Under the pieces are notes generated by a model. The model worked only from the letters and a program-made list of their open reading frames with translations, ran no database searches and was not told where the DNA came from. From Scortum barcoo (lineage: Eukaryota > Chordata > Actinopteri > Centrarchiformes > Terapontidae): a stretch of DNA of 64,000 nucleotides. Shown piece by piece: positions 36,346 through 47,640 of the stretch; the stretch's first letter is position 1; each line of letters begins with the position of its first letter. The position numbers and the translations under genes are program-made. Location of the stretch: positions 4,222,380 to 4,286,379 of the forward strand of contig CM041538.1 in NCBI GenBank assembly GCA_023238725.1. The letters run 5' to 3'.

Positions 36346-38214
36346 CTACAACACATACATTAAAAGTATTTTGTTGGCATCCACTGAATTCGATTACAGT
36401 TTACATGGGGTATAAATATTACAGAGGGTTAGCTAGGTCCAACACACACAAACACAGATAGTCAGAAAGAGCAAAACAAAGAGCAGATAAGTGAAACTGA
36501 GGCCTCACTGAAGATGGAGTGTAGAGTTTTACACTGAACTTCTCCAAAACTGTCATGGCACACACAGACAGCCTTCCAAACCTCCATTACTGCTCCAAGT
36601 CCTCTTTAGCCAAAGCAAGAACTCCAGCAAAAAGCCACCCTGAGTCAGATCTATTCGTTACCACCTCACATTACAGCCACTAGATCCTTTTAGATTCCTC
36701 CTCTCTCATTTTCTTCTCTAATTCACAGTTTCAGTGTCAACTCTGGGCTGGATGACAAAACAAATCTCAGACCATCAGTCTATCAACACCAAAAAAAAAA
36801 AAAGGAACAGGGAAATTCCACAGAAAAATGACAACCAAACAGGACCACCCCGGCTCTGCTGGTGCCGTGTCCAGTTCAGAGTCACCACATCGACAGCCGT
36901 TTCATCTGCCAGATTGCCCAGCAGTGCTAGTCATTCTGAGCAGACACACGTGGTGATATTATCTGCCGGAAAACAAACAAGCTCCTAATGACTATTTCTG
37001 TGCTGCTAGTTTTTTGGTGTTTTGGCGGGACACTGAAGGCCGGTGTCATATTCTCTGTTCCTGCTGCAGGGGGAAAGATGCTGTGGAGAGCCTGCGAATA
37101 AATGCGCCAGTCCTCCAACCCAAACACAGCATTATAATGATGGAAATCAACACTAAATATTAGGGTGTCATGTCTAATAATGCCACCATCTTAGTTGAAA
37201 CAGCTTATTAGAGCTCGAAGGGTTTCGCTCTGGCGAGGTTCTTCTGTCTTAAATTAAAAAGCCAAAATGGCAGATTTGTGTGGATATGTGAAAATGTGAT
37301 TTCAAAGGAAAGCTTGATGCTTGCATCAAAGACTTGGCTATTTTTAGCCTGCACAACATCTCCACTGTACATAAATCTCCCACAACCTTGCATGAACCAC
37401 TTCAAGACCTCTTAAGAGCTCCTACATGCTGTTTTTGAAACTCATCATGTCTGAGATGAATGTTGCCTTTTAGCTCTGCACATATCCTGGCCATAATACA
37501 GCGGCTCTGTCTCGACACTGTATCACTGTTGCCCTGACATGGTGCAGAGCCTCCATTTAGACACAGGAAAATCCCATGAACCCAATCATGCGAATGCACC
37601 AAATTTGTAGTAATTATTTCATAGGAAAGTGACAGCCCTGGGCAGGCTGAGCAGAAACAGACCAGGGAAGGTTAGACACGCTTATTTGAGAAAATACAGC
37701 ATGTTGTGTGTTGGTACCGGGTCACAGAGCACCCGTGTAACCACTGCTTTGTCGCTATGTTGGGCTTAAGTTGAATAAACTTTAACTGAGGCTCTAAGCA
37801 GTCTTCAGACTTTGTGTAGATCGAACTTCAAGCACTACTTTTAACAACAACAAAAGTCCCATGTGAAAATACATCTATCCTTAAGAATTCTGTGAATCAC
37901 TAAAATTCACAGTCACAAACATTTATTAGGAAATAGCATGCGTCTACAGAGTGTCGATAAATTGTCGATGGAAACCCCCTCCGATGTCAGACCTGTCCTG
38001 ACTTTGCATGATCGTTTCATCTGGCCCCGGGGCAGTTCTCTAGCCTGGCAGGTCATCTGTTCTGGCAGGCAACACTGCTCCTGCTAACTGTAGTCAAATG
38101 TTAACCAGCAATTATTCATCTGCCACAGACAAGTCTGCTCATCAGAGGGTGTGTGATATTTACCATTCAGCTACACACACATGAGCACACTACATTCCCA
38201 TGTCATATCTGCTG

Positions 38215-38272
38215 TTCAAACGATTAAGCAATTAGTCAATGGACAGACACTTAATCGACAACTATTTTAAAG
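38215..38272. repeat. Short hAT-like repeat fragment
   Basis: tcaaacgattaagcaattag followed by tcaatggacagacacttaatc and gacaactatttt resembles one end of the same repeat seen at 30749-32181. Only about 60 bp is recognisable. Confidence 0.4.
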
Positions 38273-39319
38273 GGGAACTCCGCAGATTGTACACGTGAAC
38301 ATCAGTTAAAGAGTCACAGGGATTACTACTATTATCTTAGCTGGGGCTCTCATTTAATGAGGAGCCTGTGTTACAGAGTGGGGGCATGAAGTTTTAAAAT
38401 ATCAGTCTAATAAAAAGAAGAATACAGTGTTTGGATGTTTACAATGTTTGGATCTTGACCAATGTTAGGAACTAGAAATCATGATCTTAAATTCTGCAGC
38501 TTTGATAAGCTGGTCTTTTGTGAGTTTAACAACTTTATGAAAATGCCATATGAAATGTCTGATATGCTCCTAAATCACAGCCTTTGGGTTATTTATCAAG
38601 AAAAAAAAGTCAACCATTTGATGATTAGCCTTTTAAAAGAAATAATGTTCTGTTGCCTGCTATCAAAACTTTGTTTTTAGTTCTTTATTATTAGTTATAG
38701 TTATAGTAGTTGTTAGTACTTTATTATATCATTGTAAATGTGATATTTTGAGGATTCCCACTGTTGTTCTGACAAGCATGCAATAATACGTCACCTTCAG
38801 CTCTGAAAACTTTTGATGGATAATTCCCACTTTGGATTTTCATATTTCTCAATTAAATGATGACAAATAAGTAAGTAAGTGAGTAAATAAATAAATAAAA
38901 CAGTTGCAGCTCTCCATTTTGCACATCAGACCCGGATGGGGTGAGGCGAGGCAATGTAACAAGAGCCCAGATTGGTAACTATACTGAATTGGAAGGCAGG
39001 GGTTTGATTTGATCCAACATCCAAGGGAAACTCAAGTTTGCAGGTTAAACACAGGTTGTCAAAACTCTGCAGAGCTGAGCTGGCTCTTAAAAAGGTGGCA
39101 GAGGAATACGGTGTAGCACAGTACACCCAATCAGTAATAAAGTCCATTATTTCCCCCAAAAGCACACCTGTAGTCTCCTTGTAAAGCTCACACCTCTGTT
39201 TGGAGTGGCTCTGCTCCCTGCCTGCTCTAATTGGTGCGGTGTGGACCAGAGCGTGGGCCTAATGGACCAGCCTGCCTGGCTGTGGACAAAGCCTGCTCTG
39301 TTACTGGCCCGGGTGTTAA

Positions 39320-39480
39320 TGTGTTTCCTTTACTGGCAGCGGCACCGCAGGACAGCCAGGAGGAGGGGGTGGAGGTGGGCGAGGGGAGCGAGGGGGGCTA
39401 ACAGGAGGTTTCGAGCCCAAACGGGGCAGCGGTGGCCGTTTAACCTTGCCCGCGGCCCCGGCGGAAAGTCTAATAAAACC
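39320..39480. other. GC-rich, CpG-containing patch in intron
   Basis: This stretch is distinctly richer in G and C than its surroundings. It has several CpG and GGGGG/GCGG words and ends near cccgcggccccggcggaaag. An open frame spanning it (39205-39498) has an arginine-rich, low-complexity translation with no family signal. It could be a small CpG island, an internal promoter, or merely compositional noise. Confidence 0.35.
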
Positions 39481-39533
39481 ACGGACCATGAAAACTGAGC
39501 AGACAGCAAAAACCATGCCAAAAATGGACACTC

Positions 39534-39566
39534 AATCTCTTTCTCTCTCTCTCCCTCTCTCTCTCA
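39534..39566. repeat. (CT)n microsatellite
   Basis: An imperfect CT run. Confidence 0.9.
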
Positions 39567-42500
39567 TTCTCACTTAACCGTTTCTTTTCTCTTTTTCTTT
39601 TCCATCATTCCTTTTCATTTTTTTGGCCAGAGAAGCGACAGGAAAAACGTAACACACGGGCTTGGTTGGCACAGCTGGGCTTAAGTATGGAGAGAAAAAG
39701 GAGGAGGAAGAGGAGGAGGAGAAATGTGCGGAGATGTCTCCCATCCAGAGCCAGGCCATGTGGGCCCAGACAGGATGGGGACGGGAGCTGTCAGCTGGGG
39801 GCTCGGGTGTGGGGGAGTCAGGGAGGGGACTGTGGGTTTGAGGGGATTTTGGCTCGACTGGCCTTGGTTACTCAACAGATTCTGTTGTTAAAACTATGCT
39901 GCTAAAGAAAGGTGACTTATGAAGTCTGTCTTCAAACTGTGTGGTGGCCCAGCCCTTACATACTCATTTATATTGCAGTCTGTGAGTGTATTTTTGTGCG
40001 TTTGCTAATTGAGATTCGACCGCAGTGGGATTTATCCAAATCACTCTTCTGTAACATTATTTTGAAGTCATTTTGTGTGGTCATGGCTCAGACAAATAGC
40101 ACATTAGTTCTGGAAAAACTGAGCAGCAGAGTAAGTCTTGAATAATGTTAAACATTTATCAAGTTGTTCTTTAATGTTACATTTGCACAGGTAAAACATC
40201 CACTTCCATCCTAAGCCAACTCTCCTCTTCCAACTTCAGATCTGGTGTATGTTTTTCATCACCACACAATTCTGCTCCAAAATGATTTGCAGGATGTTTC
40301 TAGGTTCCCAACTTTCTTAATAAACATGTGGAATGACTTGGAAGCCTGGCCTGTTTTAGCAAACCATCTACTAACAGTAGATCGCCTACCTTTCTTTAAA
40401 AAATTTAAAGATGACATATTTTCCAGATATTTGACAGTTGAGTATTTTCTGAACTTGTCTGAACTGGCCACATTCTGAAACTGGCGAAGAAAAAATAGAA
40501 AAATGAAGAAAAAAATAGACTTGATTGCCACAGTTGTAATAGAAACCCTTAGGTTACCTCAACATAGGGTTTACACACCTGTTTTGGAATTCAACCAGAA
40601 CTGCAAATCCCATAATCCCACTCTGTCTTTGAGCAATGGCCCAAGGGAGTGAAAGGCTTTGTGGTAGACTTGAAGTGAAAAATGCAGCCTTTAATTTCTA
40701 TCTCCACTCCCACACGTTTCAGGATTTAGGTTGACCTTGTAGCCCTGTTTACATCAAAGAGAGTACATTCTCATCTCATAGACGACTTCTTTATCTGTAC
40801 TGAGTTATGAACAGAATATCTGACTTGCAGGAATACTGAGTGATTCTGCAGGAGGAATCTTCCCCGAGTCGGGAGTTGGCCAAATTCCACCCAGGCCAAA
40901 GACCTGTCAGTGTCTGCCATCACCATTATTGCACAATTCACATTTTGACTGATCTCTGGATCCTCGACGAAGGGAGAATATTTGCATTACATCCAAGAGA
41001 GGTCATGCGCTCAGCTCCGCCAACACAGCGTCTATTCACACCTGACAGACTGCTGCCCTCATTCTGGGCTGACTCAACTGACAGGGAGGGTGCAGAAAGA
41101 AAGAAATGTAATGTGAGGAGGGTTTGAAAGGGGCTGGTCTGTTGCAAAGACAAAGACCAAGAAAGTCACCTTTTTTTAATTGGGTGTGATACAACAAAAT
41201 GGATGGATGGCACAGACTGTGCAAAGGTGTGGGGAAAGAAAGGGAGGGTGTGGAGAAAGAGAGGGGAGTAGATAATACGTGTTTTTCTTCAGCTCACTGA
41301 CAGCACCACCTCGACATTGCAGAACCGAGGGCGAATGAAAAAGCGTTTCACCCTAGTATCGAAAACAAAGACGTAATTGTGTCTGGCAGCATCCCGCAGT
41401 TCAGTAAAATCAGATTACTGAAAAACAACATTTTGGGGTTCGATTGTCCTGCTGCAAGGCTCTGGGAGGACATGGCGAAGGTGGAGGCGACGGGGTGCCC
41501 TCAACTTGTGCAATTAGCGAAGCTCAACGTGAGCGCTCTGTCAACAAGACTCTTTGTTACCTTGGTGATCTGGGACAACAAACACAGATTTCAGGGCGGC
41601 AGTGGAGATGAGTGAAGGTAAAAACGACCACGTGATATGTCTGAAGCCAAGTTAGGCTGAGGCGGAGGGAAGCACCTTTGTGACCACGTGACACGAGGTG
41701 GTGGAAGGTATGGAGGGAGGAGAGGACTCTGTCATCAGCCCTGCTCTGAGGCGTCAGACTCCGCTCTTCACCTGGCCACAGTTCAGCTGATGTTGAGACT
41801 GCTCTCACTCAGCCCTTTCTCATCGACACCCAGCGAAACGAAAGACCGAAAAACAAAAAGTGCCTGCTCCATGCCGAGTTCCCCCTTACGAGATACTGCC
41901 AAATCCCCCTGACGCCCCATGACCGAGTCATTCCTATCTGAAGATTTCCTTTGAAAATAACCTCTCCAACAAATGGAAAACATATCCTCTTACAAATCTA
42001 TCATGCGATCTGACCTTTTGGGCTCAACCTCAACGAAAGCAGAAAGATGAAGCCAAAGGCATGTAGAGGCTCAGTGGCTGTATGTGTGAGTATTTGAAGG
42101 GGCAGCATTGACTTTGGCAGTGCTATTCTAACTTCCCCAATGCTAACTGGTCTTCTCTCCTAACATAACAGTATATTATTCTATACTGCCAAGCGTGAAC
42201 CACAGAGCTCTCAGGGTGGAGAGATGGATGGGACTTCCCCAAATAAACCAGGGGATTAGCCGACAACTGGAGCTGGTCAGTAGTAGCAACAGTGGATACA
42301 CACGCAAAACATATTACAGGTCTGATTTACTGCAGAGCCTTGTATCAACAGACTGCTAATAACTATAAATTAAACTTGGTTTTGTCTTTTTTTTTTGTCA
42401 AAATTAGATTTTTGGGGACTTTGAGGTTCTGTATGTTTGTTGAATATGATGATCAAATAAGTATATGAACTGGTTATTTGCACAGGTTTCACTGCCGATC

Positions 42501-44687
42501 ACTTTTGCCAAGAGACTGTGGAGTACTGCACCGTCTCATATGTCACAGCAATATGGAGTCTATTTAGCACCCCTGCTAACGCTAATCCGCTTCTTCAGAG
42601 TCAGTGTGAGGGCTGTTTGTTATGGCTAACAACTAAGCTAACCAGAGAGGAGCTAGCCGCGATGTGAACCGGCCAGCAGATGTGGGCTTCTGTTTGCTTT
42701 GCTTCACGCTGGATTTCCACCGGGATATTTTTCATTCCAGACTGTCCAATTCAGACCTTCAGCTGCAGAACAATCAAGATCATCTGTTTATTGGTGTTTA
42801 CGAGAACTGTAAGGAAAACCAGAAGCAAATTCCTGCTGGGATTAAGTCATTGTGGGCACTGTAAGAGACAGAGCTCCTTGTTGAATCCCATAAGGGACAG
42901 TAAGTTTCAGGGAAACTGGTGTTCACTCTCCCCTGGCCAACCATTCCCAGCAGCCACCAGACTGTCCTTATGTGACACACCACACCACGCCACACTGCGC
43001 CATGGAGATGATTGGCCACTGGTAGGTCACTTTTGCAGACGCCAAGACCAAGACTCAGTGAGGTTGTTGTTAAAGGGAAAAACTCCCTCATAAAAGGCAA
43101 ACATCTATTTGTTTCTCAACAGACAGCCACACACAGCCTTTGGCACCCCGGGACAATGACATCACAGCTTTTCCTGTGTGTAGGAGGGGGGGCGTGGGGG
43201 GGAATCAGTGGTGATGTCAGAGCCAATGAAACTGACATTGTGGACTTCCTCCCTCATTGGTGACTAATTTTGAGGTACAGGCAGCAGATAAAAGACAGGA
43301 GGGGCAGCATGCAGGTAATGAATAAGTATCTCTAAGTGCGTTGGGACAGTGTTCAGAAATACAGGCAGGGATGTTCAGGGTGTGGCTGAAAACAGAGGAA
43401 TGATGAAAGATTCCTCTATCACTGGTGATTCATTCTTCTGTAGTTTCTTTAGTGATGTCATGGTATTAGTGTTTTGGTGAGCCATTTCACAAAATCACTC
43501 GAGAATCAAAGATTCTGAATCTGTTATTCAGTTGATTTTTGTCCCCGAGAGATATATTGACAATTTTACACAGTACACACTAACATTATATAATGTTTAA
43601 CATACTACTTTGACAGTTAATATAAAATAAATTATTATTGATCTTAATATTGATCTATCTATATCAAGTTACTGAACTTGAAAGGCATGATTTTGTAATA
43701 ACACAACAAAATTGAAAATTGTAGTTAAAGCATTTCAATTGAGTCTGTATAAAAGGACACAGTCTACCATTTTAAATTTAAGAAACATCATATATTGCAA
43801 TTTAAACTGCTCATGTTTTCGTTTTTTAAGCTGAAGTCACTTCACCACAGTTAATGTTTTGTTCTTTTCTGGTATAAAGGTAAAACACTGTGGCATAAAT
43901 AATTAGAAAGCATGCAACAGCTCTATTTAACATCTGATGTTAACGCCAACAGGAATGATGTCAAGTACGTGAAACATTTCTAAACGCACTGTTGAATCAC
44001 TTTTCTTTCTGTACAGTAACAGTTATCAGTACAGATAGTTATGTATCTCACACTGTGTAATTCACAGCACAACTTTACACCCCAACAATGAAAAATTGTG
44101 CCATGTGGGTGTTTTGCAGCTCGATGCATCAACTCCTCCCTACAGCCCTCCTGTGGGTGACGGAGTGCACAACCAAACACCCCCTCAGTGCGGCAGCAGC
44201 AGGGTCACGACGGGCCCCGGGGGCCTGGGTAAACACTGGCCAATCCAGCCAATACAAGCGCCGCACAGGGTTGTGCAAGGCAGCCGTGGGACATCTGGCC
44301 ACATCACAGCGCAGCGTTCCTGCTTTATGAGCAACAACAGCCGTAACTCTGAGAATAGAAGTGGCGGGAGTAAACCCAATGGCCTGCTGGAGAAATGCTG
44401 ACTGTGGAGAAAGGCGCAGTAAGACATGGAATGAAGCAAGAGAGAGGAATAAAGAAAAAAAAAAAAGGAGTGTGTGTGGCAAAAACGCAAAGATAAAAGC
44501 AGAGTCAGAGAGGCAGATGCGAAAGAGCTGACCAAGGACCAAAAGGCTCAGGGCGTGTCATCAAGTGGGCAGCGCGGCTTTGCCCTGACAGAGGTCACTC
44601 TGTGTGTGTAAAGTGTGCGTGTGTGCATGGACACAAGCGTCTCTAATTTCCGTTTCACAGGGCCAATTTGGCTGTTTGTTTATCTCT

Positions 44688-44922
44688 AGGGCTGCAATTA
44701 ATTAACTGATTAATTGAAATATACAATGTCAGTAAACAGTGAAAAGTTTCCAGAGCACAAGGTAACACTTTTTTTTGTCTGACCAAAACCCTGAATATTC
44801 AATTTACAAAAGCAGCAAATCTACAAATTCAAGAAGCTGAACCACAGAATATTTGGCTTTATAAATGATCCAGCCGATTGTTTAAGATTAATTCTCTGCT
44901 GCTTGACAAATTGCTCCAGCAC
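44688..44922. mobile_element. hAT-like non-autonomous element, degenerate
   Basis: It starts agggctgcaattaattaact, then has gtcagtaaacagtgaaaagt, gaccaaaaccctgaatattc, aattcaagaagctgaaccac and agaatatttggc. These words follow the same order as a common fish repeat whose other copies lie at 30749-32181 (opposite orientation) and 38215. The right end (ttgctccagcact) is decayed. It encodes no protein. Confidence 0.6.
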
Positions 44923-46212
44923 TACTTATCTCCTTCACTCGTCCTCCTCCAATCTGTTATTTCTAATCACTTGTCTGCATCACGCATCATTCCCAGATCG
45001 CCTATGTCAACGAATTCTCCATAACACGACCACCACGACGGCAACCACACCGTCTTTTCTGAACTGGCTCTAAACTATACCAGCTCCCACACCTATCTAT
45101 CTGTGGTAACCCATTAGAGTTTACTGGCTGACCCCTGACCTTGGCTGGGGTCGTGGCCAGGGCCTTCATTAGGGGATAAATCATAAACACCTGAGTGGCT
45201 GACCTGGGCACAGCACTGGGGCTGCAGTCATGTGGTATTCATTTTGGGTCGTGGTGGCGTGTAAATCGGGTTAAACCAGCGCCTGCGACCCTCGGGGCTC
45301 AGAGCACATATTAAAAATGTGACCACAACCCACTCACTATGTGTCAGAATGTGTGTGAGTGTGTGTCAAGTAGTTATGAGAAAACTGGCTCCACCAGTAA
45401 ATGAATATGACTTTATATAGAGCGTGAAATTGAATACTTTTCCACAATCCAACAATGGTTTAGCCTTAGTTTTACTGCTTACTGTATGTTTAGCCTTTAA
45501 GTGATGTCAAGATTTCTTGACAAAGAAGTGTTGTATGATATGATATAAGCATTCCTAACTGGCAAAGTAGCTCATTAACAGGTCAGCTGTTAAAACCATG
45601 GCAGTGTTAGGAATTATTTCCTTTTAATATCATATTGAATGCAACATAAGATCACAGCTTAGTATTTGTTTTATTGCCTGCTTTAAAGTTTCTTTAACAA
45701 AAGGTGTTGTAAATAACTAGTAATTGTAAGTCAGTACCTTCCCCCTCACCTGATGTTGATTGCTGACTTGCTGAAATGTTATGTTTAACAAGCCCCCCTC
45801 CATGCATTTTTTAGAATTAAAATAATTATTCTGCAGTCAGTGTTGACATTCAATTTTCTTAAAAAATTAAAAACCTACAATATTCTTGATAACCACTGGC
45901 AGATATCCGATCCAATAAAAAATACTTCTTCTATTGAGCTTTATTTATTTATATCTGTATATGTATTCAGGCTGTTTATTTATATGTATTTCTAAGTGGA
46001 ATTAGTAGCATTCTGTAGAAGTTTAATAAAAAAACACTGCTCAGTCCTAATGCATTCTTTGCTCCTTAAGAGGCACATACTCATTTTATCCCCTTCTCCT
46101 GTATTAGGATCAGATGCTGCAACAACCTATTTTCCACATTTGGACAAAAAAAAAAACAAGCACGGCTGTGGTGACATGGAACAGCAGAGTGCGTGTCATG
46201 CTGCGCGCTCAC

Positions 46213-46317
46213 CTCTTCTCGGGCTCTCGTGGTTAAACAGGATCCCGTTGACAGCGAACATGTTGTAGGCCTCTCGAAAGTTCACCACAATCCAGTAGGC
46301 ATAGAGCTTCGCGGCAC
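46213..46317 (-). CDS. gmds: gmds internal exon B: GDP-mannose 4,6-dehydratase, catalytic Lys segment
   Basis: This 105 bp exon completes the split glycine codon from exon A and encodes GAAKLYAYWIVVNFREAYN followed by MFAVNGILFNHESPRR. It then leaves one base of the next glycine codon. The lysine of GAAK is the Lys of the SDR Tyr-x-x-x-Lys dyad (about Lys183 in family numbering); its tyrosine partner is the last full codon of exon A, 1130 bp of intron away. FREAY, NGILFNHESPRRG and the aromatic YAYWIVVN stretch are hallmark GMD sequences. The acceptor is a clear pyrimidine tract ending GTCTCAG and the donor is GAGAAGAG|GTGAGC. Phases 1 in and 1 out agree with both neighbours. The exon is only 35 residues and was recognised from conservation rather than length. 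Confidence 0.97.
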
Positions 46318-46829
46318 CTGAGACAAGGAGACAGACAGGAACAGAGGAAAGAGGGTGACAGAAGCATTTTAGTACCAATTTTAAATAAAGAAAAAAGATA
46401 TCACTTCACACAAACAGGTTTTTCAGATCCCGACCATTCCACTGTGGACAAGAACAGCGCACAAGAGGACTTTTCACACTCGCTCTCACTTTTATTCACT
46501 AAATCAGCAAATGACACTCATGCAGCTGTTAACAACCTTACAGAGTGACAATTTAAGCAGAGAGAAAAAAACTGATCCTGTCTTCTCAAAGCTGTAGAAA
46601 GACCATGAAAGAGAGACAGATTCGGTGTTGTAACTACACTACATGTCATAGTTGAACGCAGCGGTACCGCAGGTCATATTTCACCATCAGGAACGTGAAC
46701 CACAGACTCCTGCTGATTGACCAAAAGCAGGCTTGTACAAAAAGTTCTTCCCTCTTTTCCTCTCACCATCTTCCTACTCCTCCTCTTCCTCCTCCCTTCA
46801 CGTGTGATGAGGGGAATACCAGAGCAAGC

Positions 46830-47000
46830 AAAGGGAGGCGCCCAATGATTAAGCCGTAGGTCAGGATGTACACTGGAGGTGAAGGGAGGTCGGCATGGCA
46901 ACCCCTGCCTCCCCCTTCCCATGTCTAATTAATAGTGGAGCAGCCCTGCTCATGATGGTATGCGCCTCCCATGCAGCCTCAGATTGAGCACTGACAAATA
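46830..47000. promoter_or_regulatory. Candidate intronic cis-regulatory element
   Basis: This repeat-free sequence inside the short intron contains cccaatgattaagcc, ggtcaggatgtac, catgtctaattaatagtgg and ctgctcatgatgg. Several homeodomain-type ATTA cores and a nuclear-receptor-like ggtca occur close together. The words are seen; enhancer function is a guess. Confidence 0.22.
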
Positions 47001-47079
47001 GGGAAAGTGTCAGTGAGGAGAGCATTTAGACAACAGGGAACATGAAACCTGATACCTCACACACGTGTACACAGCCTGC

Positions 47080-47132
47080 ATGTGTGTGTCTAACTGTGTG
47101 TGTGTGTGTGTATGCATGTGTGTGTGTGTGTA
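47080..47132. repeat. Interrupted (TG)n microsatellite
   Basis: TG runs are interrupted by ctaac and atgca, within the 1.1 kb intron. Confidence 0.92.
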
Positions 47133-47447
47133 AGTGCTGAGTCCTGTGGATATAAAGGTGTCTTTGTTAAAGTGAGAGCCACTCCAGTCTTCAGTCAGAT
47201 GTTTGGCCTCAGGGTGTGTGGAGAGCTCAAACGCTGCCTGAACACTGAAGCCCCCCTCTATTCACTTGCTCTGAAACACACACACACACAAGGAAAAAGT
47301 GCTGCAGAGGTATCAAGCAATCTGTGTTTGTATTCCCTTACATGGCCATACGCAATCGTTTTGACGAATGGTGCAAGGTAGAAAATGTTAGGTAATCTGC
47401 GTGTGTTTCCACATGAATCTACAGCACATTACGTATGCGTGTATTAC

Positions 47448-47640
47448 CGTAAGGTGAGCGAGGGTAAAAGGGCGTGGTTTCCTTCTGAGGGATCTCCTGA
47501 ACTTTGCCGAACAGCTCGCTGGTGGAGGCCTGATAGAATTTTACACTGTTGGTCAGACCGCAGGTCTTTATGGCGTCCAAAAGACGAAGCGTCCCAACAC
47601 CATCCACATTGGCGGTGTACTCGGCCAACTCGAATGAGAT
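47448..47640 (-). CDS. gmds: gmds internal exon A: GDP-mannose 4,6-dehydratase, catalytic Thr/Glu/Tyr part
   Basis: The enzyme is a cytosolic extended short-chain dehydrogenase/reductase. It converts GDP-mannose to GDP-4-keto-6-deoxymannose, the first step of de novo GDP-fucose synthesis. This exon encodes 64 full codons plus one base, starting ISFELAEYTANVDG and ending FYPRSPY. It carries the conserved words DGVGTLRLLDA, FYQASTSELFGK and PQKETTPFYPRSPY. Counting from family numbering, it covers residues 116-179, so it holds catalytic Thr155, Glu157 and Tyr179. The acceptor is a pyrimidine-rich tract ending TTTTAG just above 47640. The donor reads G|GTAATA just below 47448. It enters in phase 0 and leaves after codon base 1, which matches the next exon. 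Compared with the human protein as I recall it, there are conservative changes such as Tyr to Phe in the SEL-F-GK motif. No stop or frameshift is present. Confidence 0.97.

Larger units (their letters stand above)
36346..46212 (-). other. gmds: gmds intron between exons B and C (9867 bp)
   Basis: This phase-1 intron starts GTGAGC and ends GTAG. It contains scattered relics of a hAT-like repeat (near 38215 and 44688), a GC-rich patch with several CpGs at about 39320-39480, and a CT-rich tract at 39534-39566. The rest is unremarkable AT-leaning sequence. Open frames here are short, lack homology I recognise and are mostly low complexity. No additional exon of gmds or another gene was recognised. 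Confidence 0.93.
46318..47447 (-). other. gmds: gmds intron between exons A and B (1130 bp)
   Basis: This short phase-1 intron has GT-AG ends. It separates the catalytic tyrosine codon (exon A) from the catalytic lysine codon (exon B). It contains a TG/CA microsatellite near 47080-47132 and a non-repetitive stretch around 46830-47000 with AT-rich homeodomain-like words. No separate gene or RNA was recognised. Confidence 0.95.

Noticed and set aside
40245..40478. Open frame with a vaguely protein-like translation (FLINMWNDLEAW)
   Set aside because: Considered as a retroelement reverse-transcriptase C-terminus, but no catalytic motif is present and neighbouring frames show nothing further.
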